Positions 45,719 through 58,000 of a DNA stretch of 64,000 bases are shown piece by piece. The stretch comes from Bretschneidera sinensis (taxonomy: Eukaryota; Streptophyta; Magnoliopsida; Brassicales; Akaniaceae): assembly GCA_023935145.1 (NCBI GenBank), contig CM043698.1, forward strand, positions 33,265,001 to 33,329,000, in the 5' to 3' direction. Numbering within the stretch: the first letter of the stretch is position 1; each line of letters opens with the position of its first letter. The notes below the pieces were generated by a model that was given only the letters and a program-made list of their open reading frames with translations, had not been told where the DNA came from and made no database searches. The translations under genes and the position numbers were made by a program.

Positions 45719-48041
45719 ATGGATTTGAAGTCAAATCATGCATCTCCTGTTCTCACTGATCCACCGATAAACAAGTCAAGACTAGGCATCCATTCCAGTC
45801 TGTTGCCTTACCCACAACCAGGAGCATCGTTCTCCTCTGGCAAGTTTGTAACAATCCCAAGAAAGAAACCTGGAAAGCTTGATGATGTTAGGTCCAATGG
45901 TTGGCTGGATGCCATGAAATCCTCGTCACCCCCTCACAAGAAGCTCATTAAGGATTTCAATGTAGAGATAGTTTCAGATGATGCTGAGATTGCGTACCAC
46001 TCCTGGATGGTATGCACATTTTAGTATTGTTGATAAATTTACAGGAGGTTTAGAAAATAGACTCATTTTATATACTTTTATTTCTTGCGCTTGCTTGTTC
46101 TAATTCTTTTTTTCTTGGTTCTGATTGTGCAGCTCAAATATCCATCAGCACTTAATTTTTTTGAGCAAATCACAAATCATGCGAAGAACAAGAAGATAGC
46201 CATATTTCTAGATTATGATGGGACTCTTTCACCAATAGTAGATGACCCAGATTGTGCCATTATGTCTGATGCTGTAAGAATTCCCATGTATTTGTTATAT
46301 GCACTAGAAATTGTTTTCTTGTTTACTTTGTCAGCCTTATGGCTCTAATGAAATGGGACAATTTGTTGGTCAGATGCGTTCCACTGTAAGGAATGTTGCA
46401 AAGTGTTTCCCAACAGCAATTATTACTGGAAGAAGCCGTGACAAGGTAGATTGAGTATTATTAAATTGAGCATTTTAAGAATTCTATGTAGATTGGGGAA
46501 TATTAAGTTGAGCATTTTAAGAATTCTATGCATTTCTTTTTCATTTAGTTTGTTTGAATTGTTGAAATCAAGAAGCCATTAAGGTCTGATTCACTGCATT
46601 TGTTCAGGTTTATGAGTTGATAGGACTAACAGAACTCTATTATGCTGGTAGTCATGGAATGGACATCATGGGCCCTGTTAGTCACACGATGTCCACTAAT
46701 CATCCAAATTGTATTAAATCTACTGACGAACTGGTAAGATATAATTAAAGCTTCTATAACTTTCCTATTCTCTAAGATATATGAAGAAATTGTAAAATGA
46801 CACGTTGATTTCACTCTATTGGATGTTTCATGCCTGATTTGATCTTCTGTTGATCCTTTTCTCTTTGGATGTGGTAGGGTAAGGAGGTTAATCTCTTCCA
46901 GCCCGCTAGAGAATTTTTACCTATGATCGACGAGGTGCATACTGTTTTCCCATAAACATAGAATGATGTTATTTATATTATAGAATACTAATTGTTGATC
47001 ATTTTCATGCAGGTTTTTAAAACCCTCGTTGAGAATTCAAAAGGAATCAAAGGTGCGAAAGTTGAGAATCACAAATTTTGTGCCTCTCTACATTACCGTA
47101 ATGTAGATGAGAAGGTGAGGATACTAGGTGTTTCATAGAGTAATTGCTTTTACTTTGTTAAATACCTCGGTGCCAACGCTATTAATTTGGTTTACAAGTT
47201 TTAAGATTGCTCCTGTTTCTTTTGACTTCAGAACTGGCCTACTGTTGCACAATGTGTACATGATATCTTAAAAGATTATCCTCGTTTGCGTTTAACTCAC
47301 GGGAGGAAGGTATTTTATTTTGCTAGCTTGGATATTTATTTTTCTTTCACATTTAGAGTTCCCGATGCTTTTAAGCTCATCATGATGGCAAATTATTTCG
47401 GAATTGTTTGTGTTAGGTTTTAGAGGTCCGTCCTGTGATTGATTGGAACAAAGGAAAAGCAGTTGAATTTCTGCTTGAATCTCTCGGTAGTTACTCTGTC
47501 TCTCTCTCTCTCTCTCTGTTTGTGTATCTCTGTTCACAAATGTCGTAGGTCTGAGCTCAATATTTATTTAATAGGTGATATGATTAGTAACTGGTGCAGG
47601 GCTAGATAGTAATGATGATGTACTCCCGATCTATATTGGAGATGATATATCTGATGAGGATGCATTCAAGGTATTGCTGTAATTATTGTAATTGTCGGGG
47701 TCTAAAGAGTTTGTAAGGTTACAGGTATGGCAGTAAGACAATTTACATAAAACGCCAATATTTCCTCAGGTTTTGCGAGAGGGGAATCGAGGTTACGGAA
47801 TTTTGGTATCTTCAGCCCCAAAAGAAACACAGGCATTTTACTCCCTCAGGGACCCTTCAGAGGTGCAAATTCTTCCCTAGTTTTTTTTTTTGTCTTTTGG
47901 TCCTATTCTGTTACGGAGGTGGCGGAAAGAATTGTTTAGTCAATCTTCTTTATCAAGGCTAAACTGGTAAAAAAAAATTATTTGCAGGTAAAAAAATTTC
48001 TCGAGTCTTTGGTGAGATGGAAGAAGCTGAACGGGGAATAA
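45719..48041 (+). CDS. TPP: Trehalose-6-phosphate phosphatase (TPPF/TPPG-like)
   Basis: Exons: 45719-46009, 46133-46273, 46374-46445, 46608-46733, 46878-46934, 47013-47114, 47232-47309, 47417-47486, 47600-47670, 47770-47862, 47988-48041. Phases agree and give 384 residues, normal for plant TPPs. The start [16 protein letters not shown] is the usual TPP N-terminus; an upstream in-frame GTG is not used. HAD-superfamily motifs are intact: [11 protein letters not shown] with nucleophile Asp124, ITGRSRDK, and [10 protein letters not shown] with acidic residues at 327-328. It dephosphorylates trehalose-6-phosphate, a sugar-status signal, to trehalose. Expression may be governed by the G-box array and leader uORFs upstream. 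A (TC)n run lies in intron 8. The gene looks intact. Confidence 0.97.
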
Positions 48042-48999
48042 GTTCACAAGAGGATCACAATGTCATCTGCTTATAGAATAGGCTCTTAGTTTTAAGTAGT
48101 TCATAATAAATCAAGGCCGTTTCTAAGTTAGCATTTTGCAACTGTTAGTTTTCTTAAATTATTTATTATCTTCTTTTTTCTGCTAGTTGTAGAGCTTTCC
48201 ACCCAATTTTGTGGGTCTAATCACTGGTACTTCCGGTTGATTATTTGATTAATTAATTATATATCAGCAATTGCCCAAGAGATTTTTTTATTCTTAATAG
48301 TCTTGGTTTTGATGGGTTGAAGAATGCTTATAAAATCATGATTTTTTGTTTCTTTGACTAATTTATTTATACGAGCAAGCTCCCAGCAACCCCCAAAGGT
48401 CTGGTAATATTTAAAAACAGGGCCTTTTTATATATCTACCCATTCAGATTGTCAATGGAAAAGGATTTCTTTTGCCAAACATCAAAACAAAAGTATGGCT
48501 CCAAAAAAAAGAGATTGATGTTTTTAATCATGGTAAAATGGATGAAAATATTGAAGAAAAAAATAAAAATAATATTAACTTTTCAATTATTCTAACTCAA
48601 GAAATTTCTGATATGTCATCGATCTTATTTTTTATTTATTTATCAAACGATAATAAACACACTTTTCCTTCCCTCACTCTTTTATTTCTTCATTTTTCTT
48701 CCCTCCCAATCAATCATGGTTTCTTATTGGTATTCAGTAGTAAATAATCCTAAAGGCATAGTTAAAGGTTGTATTAAGCTGCATGATTATGGAGCTGTCT
48801 TCAAGCCGTCTGTATTGCATGGCAACTTTGCTCTCTTGTTTCTACAGCTCTCTCTGTTAATCCAACCCCTCCTTCTCTCAACCCACAAAAAGGAAAAACG
48901 TATGCGTTCTTCTTCACTGTTCTATCAAGCTCTTATAATTGATCTATTTTTTTTTCTTCCCCATTTCCAATGTTCTTTTTTCGATTCTCTCTCTGAAAA
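48042..48999. other. TPP 3' flank, no further gene
   Basis: Begins with the TPP 3'UTR. AT-rich sequence follows up to the copia insertion. No coding similarity is seen in the short ORFs here. Confidence 0.5.
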
Positions 49000-49515
49000 T
49001 GTCAGGGAAGTGAGCTGCTACCAACCTTTTATTGGGGTCAATGAAAACAGCAGCTAAGTGGGCTGCTACCAACCTTTTGGGGTCAAAGAAAACAGCAAGG
49101 AAGTGGGCGGCACCTACCCACCAGCACATTTCATTTTGCCTATAAATACTCATGGCTCTCATTTTGTATAGACATCACAAAATCAAGAGAAGTGTATTAG
49201 AGAGAGTGTGAGAGTTACTACTTAGAGAGGAAAATTTGTTCCTTCTTTGTAAGTAATTTTTTTCCGATTTTGTGAGAAAGTTGTTTCTCCTATTACAGTA
49301 GAGATTAGACAATTGTTATCTCATTGTAATCAGAGAGAATGTGTTGTAATCCCTATTTTACAATAGTGAAATCCTCCTACACTTGCCCGTGGTTTTTTAC
49401 CCCAATTTGTTCAGGATTTTTCCACGTAAAATATTTGTGTCTTGTTTATCTTCATTTTTCTTATTTTGCTCTAGTTGTGTGTTAGCTTCGACTCGGTAAT
49501 CTTTTTTTTCTAACA
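49000..49515 (+). repeat. 5' LTR of the copia element
   Basis: 516 bp, TG...CA ends. Its U3 start carries two full copies and one partial copy of a roughly 45-bp unit (AAGTGGGCTGCTACCAACC...). A TATAAATA promoter motif lies at 49140-49147. Confidence 0.95.
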
Positions 49516-49567
49516 GTGGTATCAGAGCTATTGGTTGAGGAGCGTGAAGCAGATCGTTGCGAACGAA

Positions 49568-52500
49568 ATGTCAACTACAACAAAGTTTGATGTTGAGAAG
49601 TTTAACGGGAGTAATTTCTCATTATGGAAAATGAAGATTAAGGCAAATTTGAGGAAAGACAATTGTTTGACAGCAATTAAAGAAAGGCCCGCAGAGATCA
49701 CTGATGACAGCAAGTGGAACGAGATGGACGGCATCGCAATTGCCGATCTGCAGTTAGCACTAGCCGATGGAGTGTAATCTAGTGTGGCGGAAAAGAAGAC
49801 TGCAAAGGAGATTTGGGATACTCTAACAAGACTGTACGATGCCAAGTCACTACACAATAAGATCTTCTTAAAGAGGAGACTTTACACTCTTCGAATGACG
49901 GAATCCACGTCGGTGACCGACCACATCAACATTTTAAATACTTTATTTTCACAACTTACATCGATGGGTTACACAATAAAGGCATCTGAACGTGCGGAGC
50001 TTCTACTACAAAGTCTACCTGACTCGTATGATCAACTCATCATCAACTTGACGAACAACATCCTCACGGACTATCTAGCCTTCGATGAAATTGCAGCTGC
50101 TGTTTTGGAAGAAGAAACCAGGAGCAAAAACAAGGAAGACAGACATGCAAGTTCGCAGTAAGCGGAAGCTTTGACGATGACGAGAGGAAGATCAATGGAA
50201 CGTGGCCCCAGTGGGAGTCAGAATCATGGTAGATCGAAATCAAAAAGTAAGAAGAATTTCAAGTGCTACAACTGTGGCAAGAAAGGGCATGTCAAGAAAG
50301 ATTGTTGGTACACAAAGAAGAGTGGAGTCCCTGAGTCATCAAATGCTCAAGGTAATTTGGCAAGTGCCTCAGATGATGGTGAAGTTCTATATAGCGAGGC
50401 AACAACGGTAGTTGGAGGCAGAAAGCAGTTCGCTGACGTCTGGTTACTAGACTCAGGAGCAACATGGCACATGACATCTCGGAGAGAATGGTTCCACAAA
50501 TATGAACCAATCTCAGAAGGTTCTGTACACATGGGTGATGATCATGATTTGGAGATCGCTGGTATTGGTACTATCAAGATAAAGATGTTTGATGGTACGG
50601 TTCGCACTATTCATGAGGTACGACATGTAAACGGCCTGAGAAAGAATCTATTGTCTTTAGGGAAAATAAATAGTCTTGGATGCAAGACCCATGTCGAAAA
50701 TGGGATCATGAAGATTGTCAAAGGTGGGCTTGTGGTTATGAAGGCAGAAAATATCGCAGCAAATCTATTCATGCTTAAAGGAGAAACACTAAAGGAAGTT
50801 GATGCGTGTGTCGCATCAACCAGCAAGTGAGAAGAGTCGACGATGATGTGACATCTCAAACTAGGCCATATGTCGGAACGAGGTTTGAAGATTCTCTCTG
50901 ACAGAAAGCTACTTCCATGGCTCAAATCGGTAAATCTACCTTTCTGTGAGCATTGTGTTACAAGTAAGCAACATAGATTGAAGTTTAGCAGATCTGATGC
51001 TAGGAGTAAATGCATTCTAGACTTGATTCATTCTGATGTATGGGAGTCACCAGAAATGTCCCTAAGAGGAGCAAAGTACTTTGTGTCTTTTATTGTTGAT
51101 TACTCCTGGAGATGTTGGGTGTATCCAATCAAGAAGAAGTCAGATGTATTTTTGGTATTCAAAGACTTCAAAGCGCGAGTGGAACTTGAAAATGGGAAAA
51201 AGATCAAGTGCTTAAGGACAGATAATGGAAGAGAGTATACAGGCGGCGAGTTTTTTGCTCTTTGTAAGTGGGAAGGTGTCAAATGACAGTTCACAATCAC
51301 ATACACGCCTCAACAAAATGGAATGACAGAGCGAATGAATAGAACTCTTACAGAAAGGATGAGAGCTATGTTGAGGACTGCAGGTCAACCCAACTCAACT
51401 CTTTTTGGGCAGAAGCAATCAAAACCGCCTGCTATATGATAAATAGATCGCCATCAACAGCAATTAATTTAAAGACACCGATAGAGATGTGGACTGGTAA
51501 GCCAACAGACTACTCTACTTTACATTCTTTTGGATGTCCTGCGAATGTGATGTACAACGCCCAAGAAAGAATGAAGTTGAATCCGAAATCTATGAGGTGT
51601 AAATTCTTGGGGTATGCTGATAGAGTAAAGGGGTATTGCTTGTGGGATCCCACTACCCGCAAGGTTGTTTTCAGCAGGGATGTGATCTTTGCAGAAGATC
51701 AACTACTACAAAAAGATGAAGACGATAGCACGTCGAAAGGGTTTCAGAGACTACAACAATACAAGTGGAAAATAATCCGGTACAAGAAACTCCAGTTTCT
51801 ACTGAAGCAGCACCAGAGCACGAGGTACAAGAACCAGTCGAGTCCAAAGCTCCAGAAGCTCGCCGGTCAACTCGTGAGAGAAGACCGCCAGCTTGGCATT
51901 CGGAGTTTGTCACTGAGAGCAATGTTGCATACTGTCTTTTAACAGAGGATGGAGAGCCCTCAACTTTCCAAAAAGCTATAAGTAGCTCAGATGTGTCTTT
52001 GTGGATGGCAGCAATGCAGGAAGAAATTGAAGCTCTACACAAGAACAAGACTTGGGAACTGGTACCATTGCCACATGGGAGAAAATCCATAGGTAACAAA
52101 TGGGTCTACAAGATCAAGTGGGATAGCAATCATCAAGTGGAACGGTTTCGTGCAAGACTGGTGGTAAAAGGATTCGCTCAGAAAGAAGGTATTGATTTCA
52201 ATGAGATATTTTCCTCGGTGGTTCGGCTTACAACAATTAGAGTAGTCCTGGCTATGTGTGCTACGTTTGACTTACATCTGGAGCAGTTGGATGTGAAAAT
52301 TGCATTTCTTCATGGATAACTTGAAGAAGAAATCTATATGCTCCAACCAGAAGGTTTTGCTGAAACAGGAAAAGAGAACTTGGTTTGCAGGTTGAACAAA
52401 TCTCTATACGGTCTCAAACAGGAACCGAGGTGTTGGTACAAGAGATTTGATTCCTTCATTATTAGCCTTGGATATAACAGACTCAGTTCAAACCATTGTA

Positions 52501-53516
52501 CGTACTTCAAAAGGTTTGATGGTGATAATGATTTTATTATCTTGTTGTTGTATGTGGATGACATGTTGGTAGCAGGCCCCAACAGAGATCAAATCCAAAA
52601 ATTGAAGGCACAGTTGGCTAGAGAGTTTGATATGAAGGACTTGGGACCAGCAAACAAGATTCTAGGGATGCAGATTCACCGAGACAGAAATAACAGGAAG
52701 ATTTAGCTTTCCCAGAAGAACTACTTCAACAAGATCTTGCGACATTTCAACATGCAAGATAGTAAGCCAATTTCTACCCCACTTCCTATTAATTTCAAGT
52801 TATCCTCAAGTATGTGTCCTAGCAATGAAGAAGAGAGGAGGGAGATGTCTCGAGTACCGTATGCATCAGCAGTGAAAAGTTTAATGTTTGCTATGATTTG
52901 TACAAGACCAGACATTGCACAAGCAGTGGGAGTGGTTAGTCGATTTATTACGAATCCTGGTGGAGAGCATTGGAATACTGTGAAGAGGGTTCTGAGATAC
53001 ATCAGAGGAACCTCAGATGCTGCATTATGTTACGGAGGATCAGATTTTACTGTCAGAGGCTATGTTGATTCAGATTTTGCAGGGGATCTCAATAAAAGCA
53101 AATCTACTACAGGTTATTTGTTTATATTTGCAGGAGGAGCTGTAAGCTGGGTTTCTAAACTGCAGACGGTTGTTGCTTTATCTACAACAGAAGCAGAATA
53201 CATGGCGGCTACACAAGCTTGCAAGGAAGCAGTTTGGATACAAAGGTTATTGGAAGAGCTCGGGCACAAGCAGGAGAAGATTGTTCTGTTTTGTGACAGT
53301 CAGAGTGCTTTGCACATTGCAAGGAATCCAACTTTTTATTCACGGACAAAGCACATAAGGGTTCAGTATCACTTCGTTCGAGAAGTAGTTGAAGAATGTA
53401 GTGTGGATATGCAGAAGATTCACACCGACGAGAACCTAGCAGATGTTATGACCAAGCCAATCAACACTGACAAGTTAAAATGGAGTAGATCCTCATATGG
53501 TCTAGCGGAAACGTAA
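49568..53516 (+). pseudogene. copia gag-pol polyprotein, broken by stops and frameshifts
   Basis: From ATG 49568: gag (KFNGSNFSLWKMKIKANL), zinc knuckle CYNCGKKGHVKKDC (50264-50305), protease WLLDSGATWHM (near 50450), integrase (HLKLGHMSERG, CEHC, IHSDVW, LRTDNGREY), chromatin-side linker, reverse transcriptase (NKWVYKIKW, YVDDMLVAG at 52551) and RNase H (YVDSDFAGD, STTEAEYMA, CDSQSAL). In-frame stops occur near 49775, 50159, 50828, 50849, 51284, 52317 and 52704. Frame changes lie near 51400 and 51755. Two of the stops replace an expected Trp. No product of full length is possible. Confidence 0.92.
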
Positions 53517-53621
53517 GCAAGCATGGATTTGACAAGTGAGGAAAGATGGAAGGATTACAAAAGATCTGCTGCATAGATCGAGATATGAAGACAGATTGAA
53601 ATCGGTCTTCAAGTGGGAGAT

Positions 53622-54181
53622 TGTCAGGGAAGTGGGCTGTTACCAACCCTTTATTGGGGTCAAATAAAACATTAGCTAAGTGGGCTGCTACCAACTTTTT
53701 GGGGTCAAAGAAAACAGCAGCTAAGTGGGCTGCTACCAACCTTTTGAGGTCAAAGAAAACAGTAGGGAAGTGGGCGGCACCTACCCACCAGCACATTTCA
53801 TTTTGCCTATAAATACTCGTGACTCTCATTTTGTATAGCCATCACAAAATCAAGAGAAGTGTATTAGAGAGAGTGTGAGAGTTACTACTTAGAGAGGAAA
53901 ATTTGTACCTTCTTTGTAAGTAATATTTTTTCGATTTTGTGAGAGAGTTGTTTCTCCTACTACAATAAAGATTAGACAATTGTTATCTCATTGTAATCAG
54001 AGAGAATGTGTTGTAATCCCTATTTTACAATAGTGAAATCCTCCTACACTTGCCCGTGGTTTTTTACCCCAATTTGTTCAGAGTTTTTCCACGTAAAATA
54101 TTTGTGTCTTGTTTATCTTCGTTTTTCTTATTTCGCTTTAGTTGTGTGTTAGTTTCGACCCGATAATCTTTTTTTCTAACA
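53622..54181 (+). repeat. 3' LTR of the copia element
   Basis: 560 bp. It matches the 5' LTR with roughly 20-25 substitutions counted by eye, mostly transitions, and one extra copy of the 45-bp U3 unit, which explains the 44-bp length difference. Confidence 0.95.
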
Positions 54182-54186
54182 GAAAA

Positions 54187-55095
54187 AAATTGGACTGACA
54201 TGAATGCTCGATGGAGCATACAGGAGGATATGTTTTCATGAGGCACCTATATGATAAAATATGTTGAACAATTTTCATTGATGTTGTCAACAAATCATCA
54301 GGGTTAACAATAGTGCTGATTCTGACATTATAACAAGTGATGAGCATAACCATTAAAAAAAAATTTAAGTCGCAAAAATTGTCCTCTTCTCTTTCAATTT
54401 GTTATCCTTTTGAAATTGGCTGGTTCTGTTTCTTGCTCTTCATACTTCTCATCTCATTCTCAAGCGCAATTGTTTCTATAATTGTTTTCTAAAAGACAAG
54501 TATTTCCACGAATATAAGTTTGCATGTATTGTTGAATTAAATATACATTAACCATTCAATTTGCTTTCTCAAACCTTGTAATCGTGTTGGAAAGAATTCA
54601 ATTAAACTTTATCATCATAACTGATTCATAGAAAAAATGTTTTTAAATAAAATTATTTAAAAACATGTATTTCATTTATGTTCATATGATTTTCATATAA
54701 AGGTATTAAACATACTCTACATAAATAAATATAACAAAAACAACGCTACAACAACGTATTGAAAATTACTTTAAGAAAAAAAATACAGAAAAAATGGTTT
54801 CTCTAGTCATTTTTTAAGAAACCAAACACTCTTAAGTTTTAATTTTTTTAACTTTTAATTATATTTTATAAACTGTTTTCTTAAAATGTTTTCCAGTGCA
54901 AATTTAGATCATGTCACATTGGAATAGTGACACTTGGTATCTTGCAACTCATCCACTCGTGATAATCCAAAGTACAATCTTCTAACACATTGAAAGAGGA
55001 AAAATCTAAAAACATAAACACACAGAGACAAAAAGCAACAGTTCTCCAACTGAGGATCTCATTTCTCCCTCTCTCACTGTGATTCTGAAGCAGAA
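54187..55095. other. Transaldolase promoter region
   Basis: No other gene is seen. A perfect 12-bp hairpin (ATGTTTTTAAAT / ATTTAAAAACAT) lies near 54638-54667. CT-rich, leader-like sequence precedes the ATG at 55096. No clear TATA box. Confidence 0.5.
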
Positions 55096-58000
55096 ATGTC
55101 AGTCTCCTTGCAATCTCCGCCCTCTTCTGTTCTCTCTTCGTCCTCTTCTTTCCAGGTTATCTCTCTCTCTGTACTATTTAATATTATATGTATGTTTATA
55201 TGTATGTATATGTGTATGTATAGCTCAAAACACGGGATCTTGAATTTGGCAGAAGGGAAGATTGAGGTTGACCGGTGGATCCACAGCTTCTACTGTACTC
55301 TTCAAGCTCAAGAGATTGCTCCCTCGAATTCATGCTTCTACTGGCTTCTCTTCTTCTTTTGACACTGGTAATATATATACTTCCTCTCTTGATCTTCATA
55401 TAATCAACAGTGTTCTTGATTTTGGATTTTGATTTGGTTATTCGTGTATGTTTCTCTTTTTCTTTTTTTCTAAGGTGTGAGCACTGAACTGGATGCTGTG
55501 TCTACCTTCAGTGAGATCGTACCTGACACCGTCATTTTCGATGATTTCGAGAAGTATCATTCTTATCCTTGTTCTCATTTTATCATTTATTTTATAATAC
55601 CTTAAAATCGAATTCAATTTTGATAATATTGTTCTCTCTTTTTCGCTTAGAAATTGTTATTTGCTATACTGGATTTATGAATTTTAATTCACATTGACAT
55701 TGAAGGCAACACCACAGGAACAATTATAAGATGCCAGATTTATTTATTTATTTATTCCTTAAATTTTCTCTGTCTTCGTTTTCCCTTTTTTGAGGTGTTT
55801 GAGTTGGGGTGGGGGTGATCAAATGAATGGAGGGTGTTTTTGGTCGATGTCTGTTTATTAATTAATTAATTATTGACATATAGGTTTCCTCCAACTGCTG
55901 CTACTGTTAGCTCTGCTCTCCTCTTGGGTATTTGTGGTCTTCCTGATACCTTTTTCAGGGTATGCATTCAGTGTCACTACAATTTGAAAATATTAAGGAT
56001 TTTCTTTTTGTTTAAATAAATTACATTTTCTTTTTTCCCTATTGTTGTGTAGAATGCTGTGGATATGGCCTTGGCGGATTCCAGGTGTTCCGGGCTAGAA
56101 AAACCTGAATTGAGACTATCGTGTTTCTGTAACAAGGTGGTCTTCTTACATATTTGTCCTTCAAACTGCATGAAGTTTAGCCTATTGGATTACTCATGTG
56201 CCTGACAACTGGTAGTGGAAGCCTAGGCTTTAGTTAATGTTGGTGGTGATTTGGCAAAACTTGTTCCTGGTCGAGTTTCAACCGAAGTGGATGCATGTCT
56301 TGCGTATGACACACATGGCATTATCAGGAAGGTATTGGTTTCTTTCATGTGTCAACTTGTTTTCTGTTTCTTCTTGTGGAGTTGAGCTATTTGTTTTTTG
56401 TATATTACAGGCATATTTATTTGGTTAATGATGCCACCCATAGCCACAGATTCATTATCAATTGCTGTTTCTATCTCAAATTGTGCATTTTGGTTATTTT
56501 TATCTGCTTTAGGTGTTGTTAGAGTTATCTGGTCTGATCTTTTGAAGTGCTATTTTATTCTGTAGTTTGTGACTCAGAAAAATGGTCAGGAAAAATCTTC
56601 TCTATATTTGTCTGACAAGGAAATATTTCTGTTGATAATTAATTACTGTCTGGATTGTTCTGTTTGAGTTTTTATTTTTTTTTACCTCATCCATTAAGTG
56701 AAGATATATGATATTCTTAATTGTTCTAACAGTCTTAACATACATTATTTTCCATAAGAATACAGATCTCTTTGATTCTCTCTACTTGCTGATTGAAAAG
56801 TTTCTTATTAGCATTGTTCTGTACCTTTTATTCATTTGTAGCTGTTAAATCAACTAACAAATGTCTATCTGGATTTCTTGTTTTTGGATTGAAATTTCCT
56901 CTGCCTTGGTGGGGAAGGAAGTTCAATGCTGTTTTGCAATTTTTGAAATGTGACTCTTTTACTTACAGTAAGAAAGTACATCAAAATTCCAGGTAGTTGC
57001 TGTTAAATTCTCTCCTAATTCTGCCTTTTTCTTTTTCTTTGAAAAAATATTTCCTACCACAAAATAAATTACTCCTAAGGAGAATGTTAGTTGCTGTTAT
57101 TCACTTTGGAACTAGCAGGCTAGTAACTAGTAGTAAGAATGAATGATTTCTTGTGGTGACTGGAGAAATATTTTTCTTGTAAGTTCTAGAATTTAGTATA
57201 TTCATATATCGTGCAAACCACAAACCTTCATAATTTCACTTGCGTGGGTGCATTCCACATTTAGATTCAGAAAATGCTTGTGTAATTGTGTGTACGGGTG
57301 TAAGTGAGAGAATCTTAAAGCCTTTTTTTTTTCAGGTAATATTCTTATTATATTAGGTGCCATAATTAATTCACTTGAAACAACTCTGTGGTAATGAAAG
57401 CTATAAGAATCCCATATTCTTATCTATTGCCCTGATATGGAATTTGATGCTTGTAATTAATCAAAATATGCAGGTGCATGATTTGTTGAAGTTGTACAAT
57501 GAAATATATGTTCCTCCTGAAAGATTGTTATTCAAAATTCCATCAACTTGGCAAGTGAGTATCCAAGAGAAATCCGTCTATATTGCCATTCTCAAGAATT
57601 TTTCTTATAGGCTCCATAAATGAAAGCTAATGATTTTTTTCTCTCTCTCTTGTCCATCTCATATCTGTTTATTTGTCAGGGAATAGAGGCTTCAAGATTG
57701 CTGGAATCTGAAGGCATACAAACACATTTGACTTTTGTTTACAGGTATATAATTATGTCAACTTCATGTAATTCAAATATTTTGTAGTGAAAATCAAGGG
57801 ATTCAACCAGTTGATTCTGGTGTTTTAAAAATAAAATTGGGCCCAGTCTATTCTACAAACTTTTGTAAGGTATTTTAATACTTATTTGTTGATATTGGGA
57901 GTAATTTTTACATATCTGAGATGTGATTTTCACGACATTTGAAACACTCTGGGTTTAAGGATCTTTATGGTGTTTTCTGGATGTTCTTTTGTGGGATAAG

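Larger units (their letters stand above)
49000..54181 (+). mobile_element. Ty1-copia LTR retrotransposon, complete in structure, dead in coding
   Basis: Two LTRs (49000-49515 and 53622-54181) start TGTCAGGGAAGTG and end TAACA. The 5-bp target-site duplication GAAAA flanks the element at 48995-48999 and 54182-54186. The primer-binding site TGGTATCAGAGC (49517-49528) matches initiator tRNA-Met. The polypurine tract AAGTGGGAGAT lies at 53611-53621. Gene order gag, protease, integrase, reverse transcriptase, RNase H marks Ty1-copia (Pseudoviridae-type). It sits between the TPP and transaldolase genes, in the same direction as both. Confidence 0.97.
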
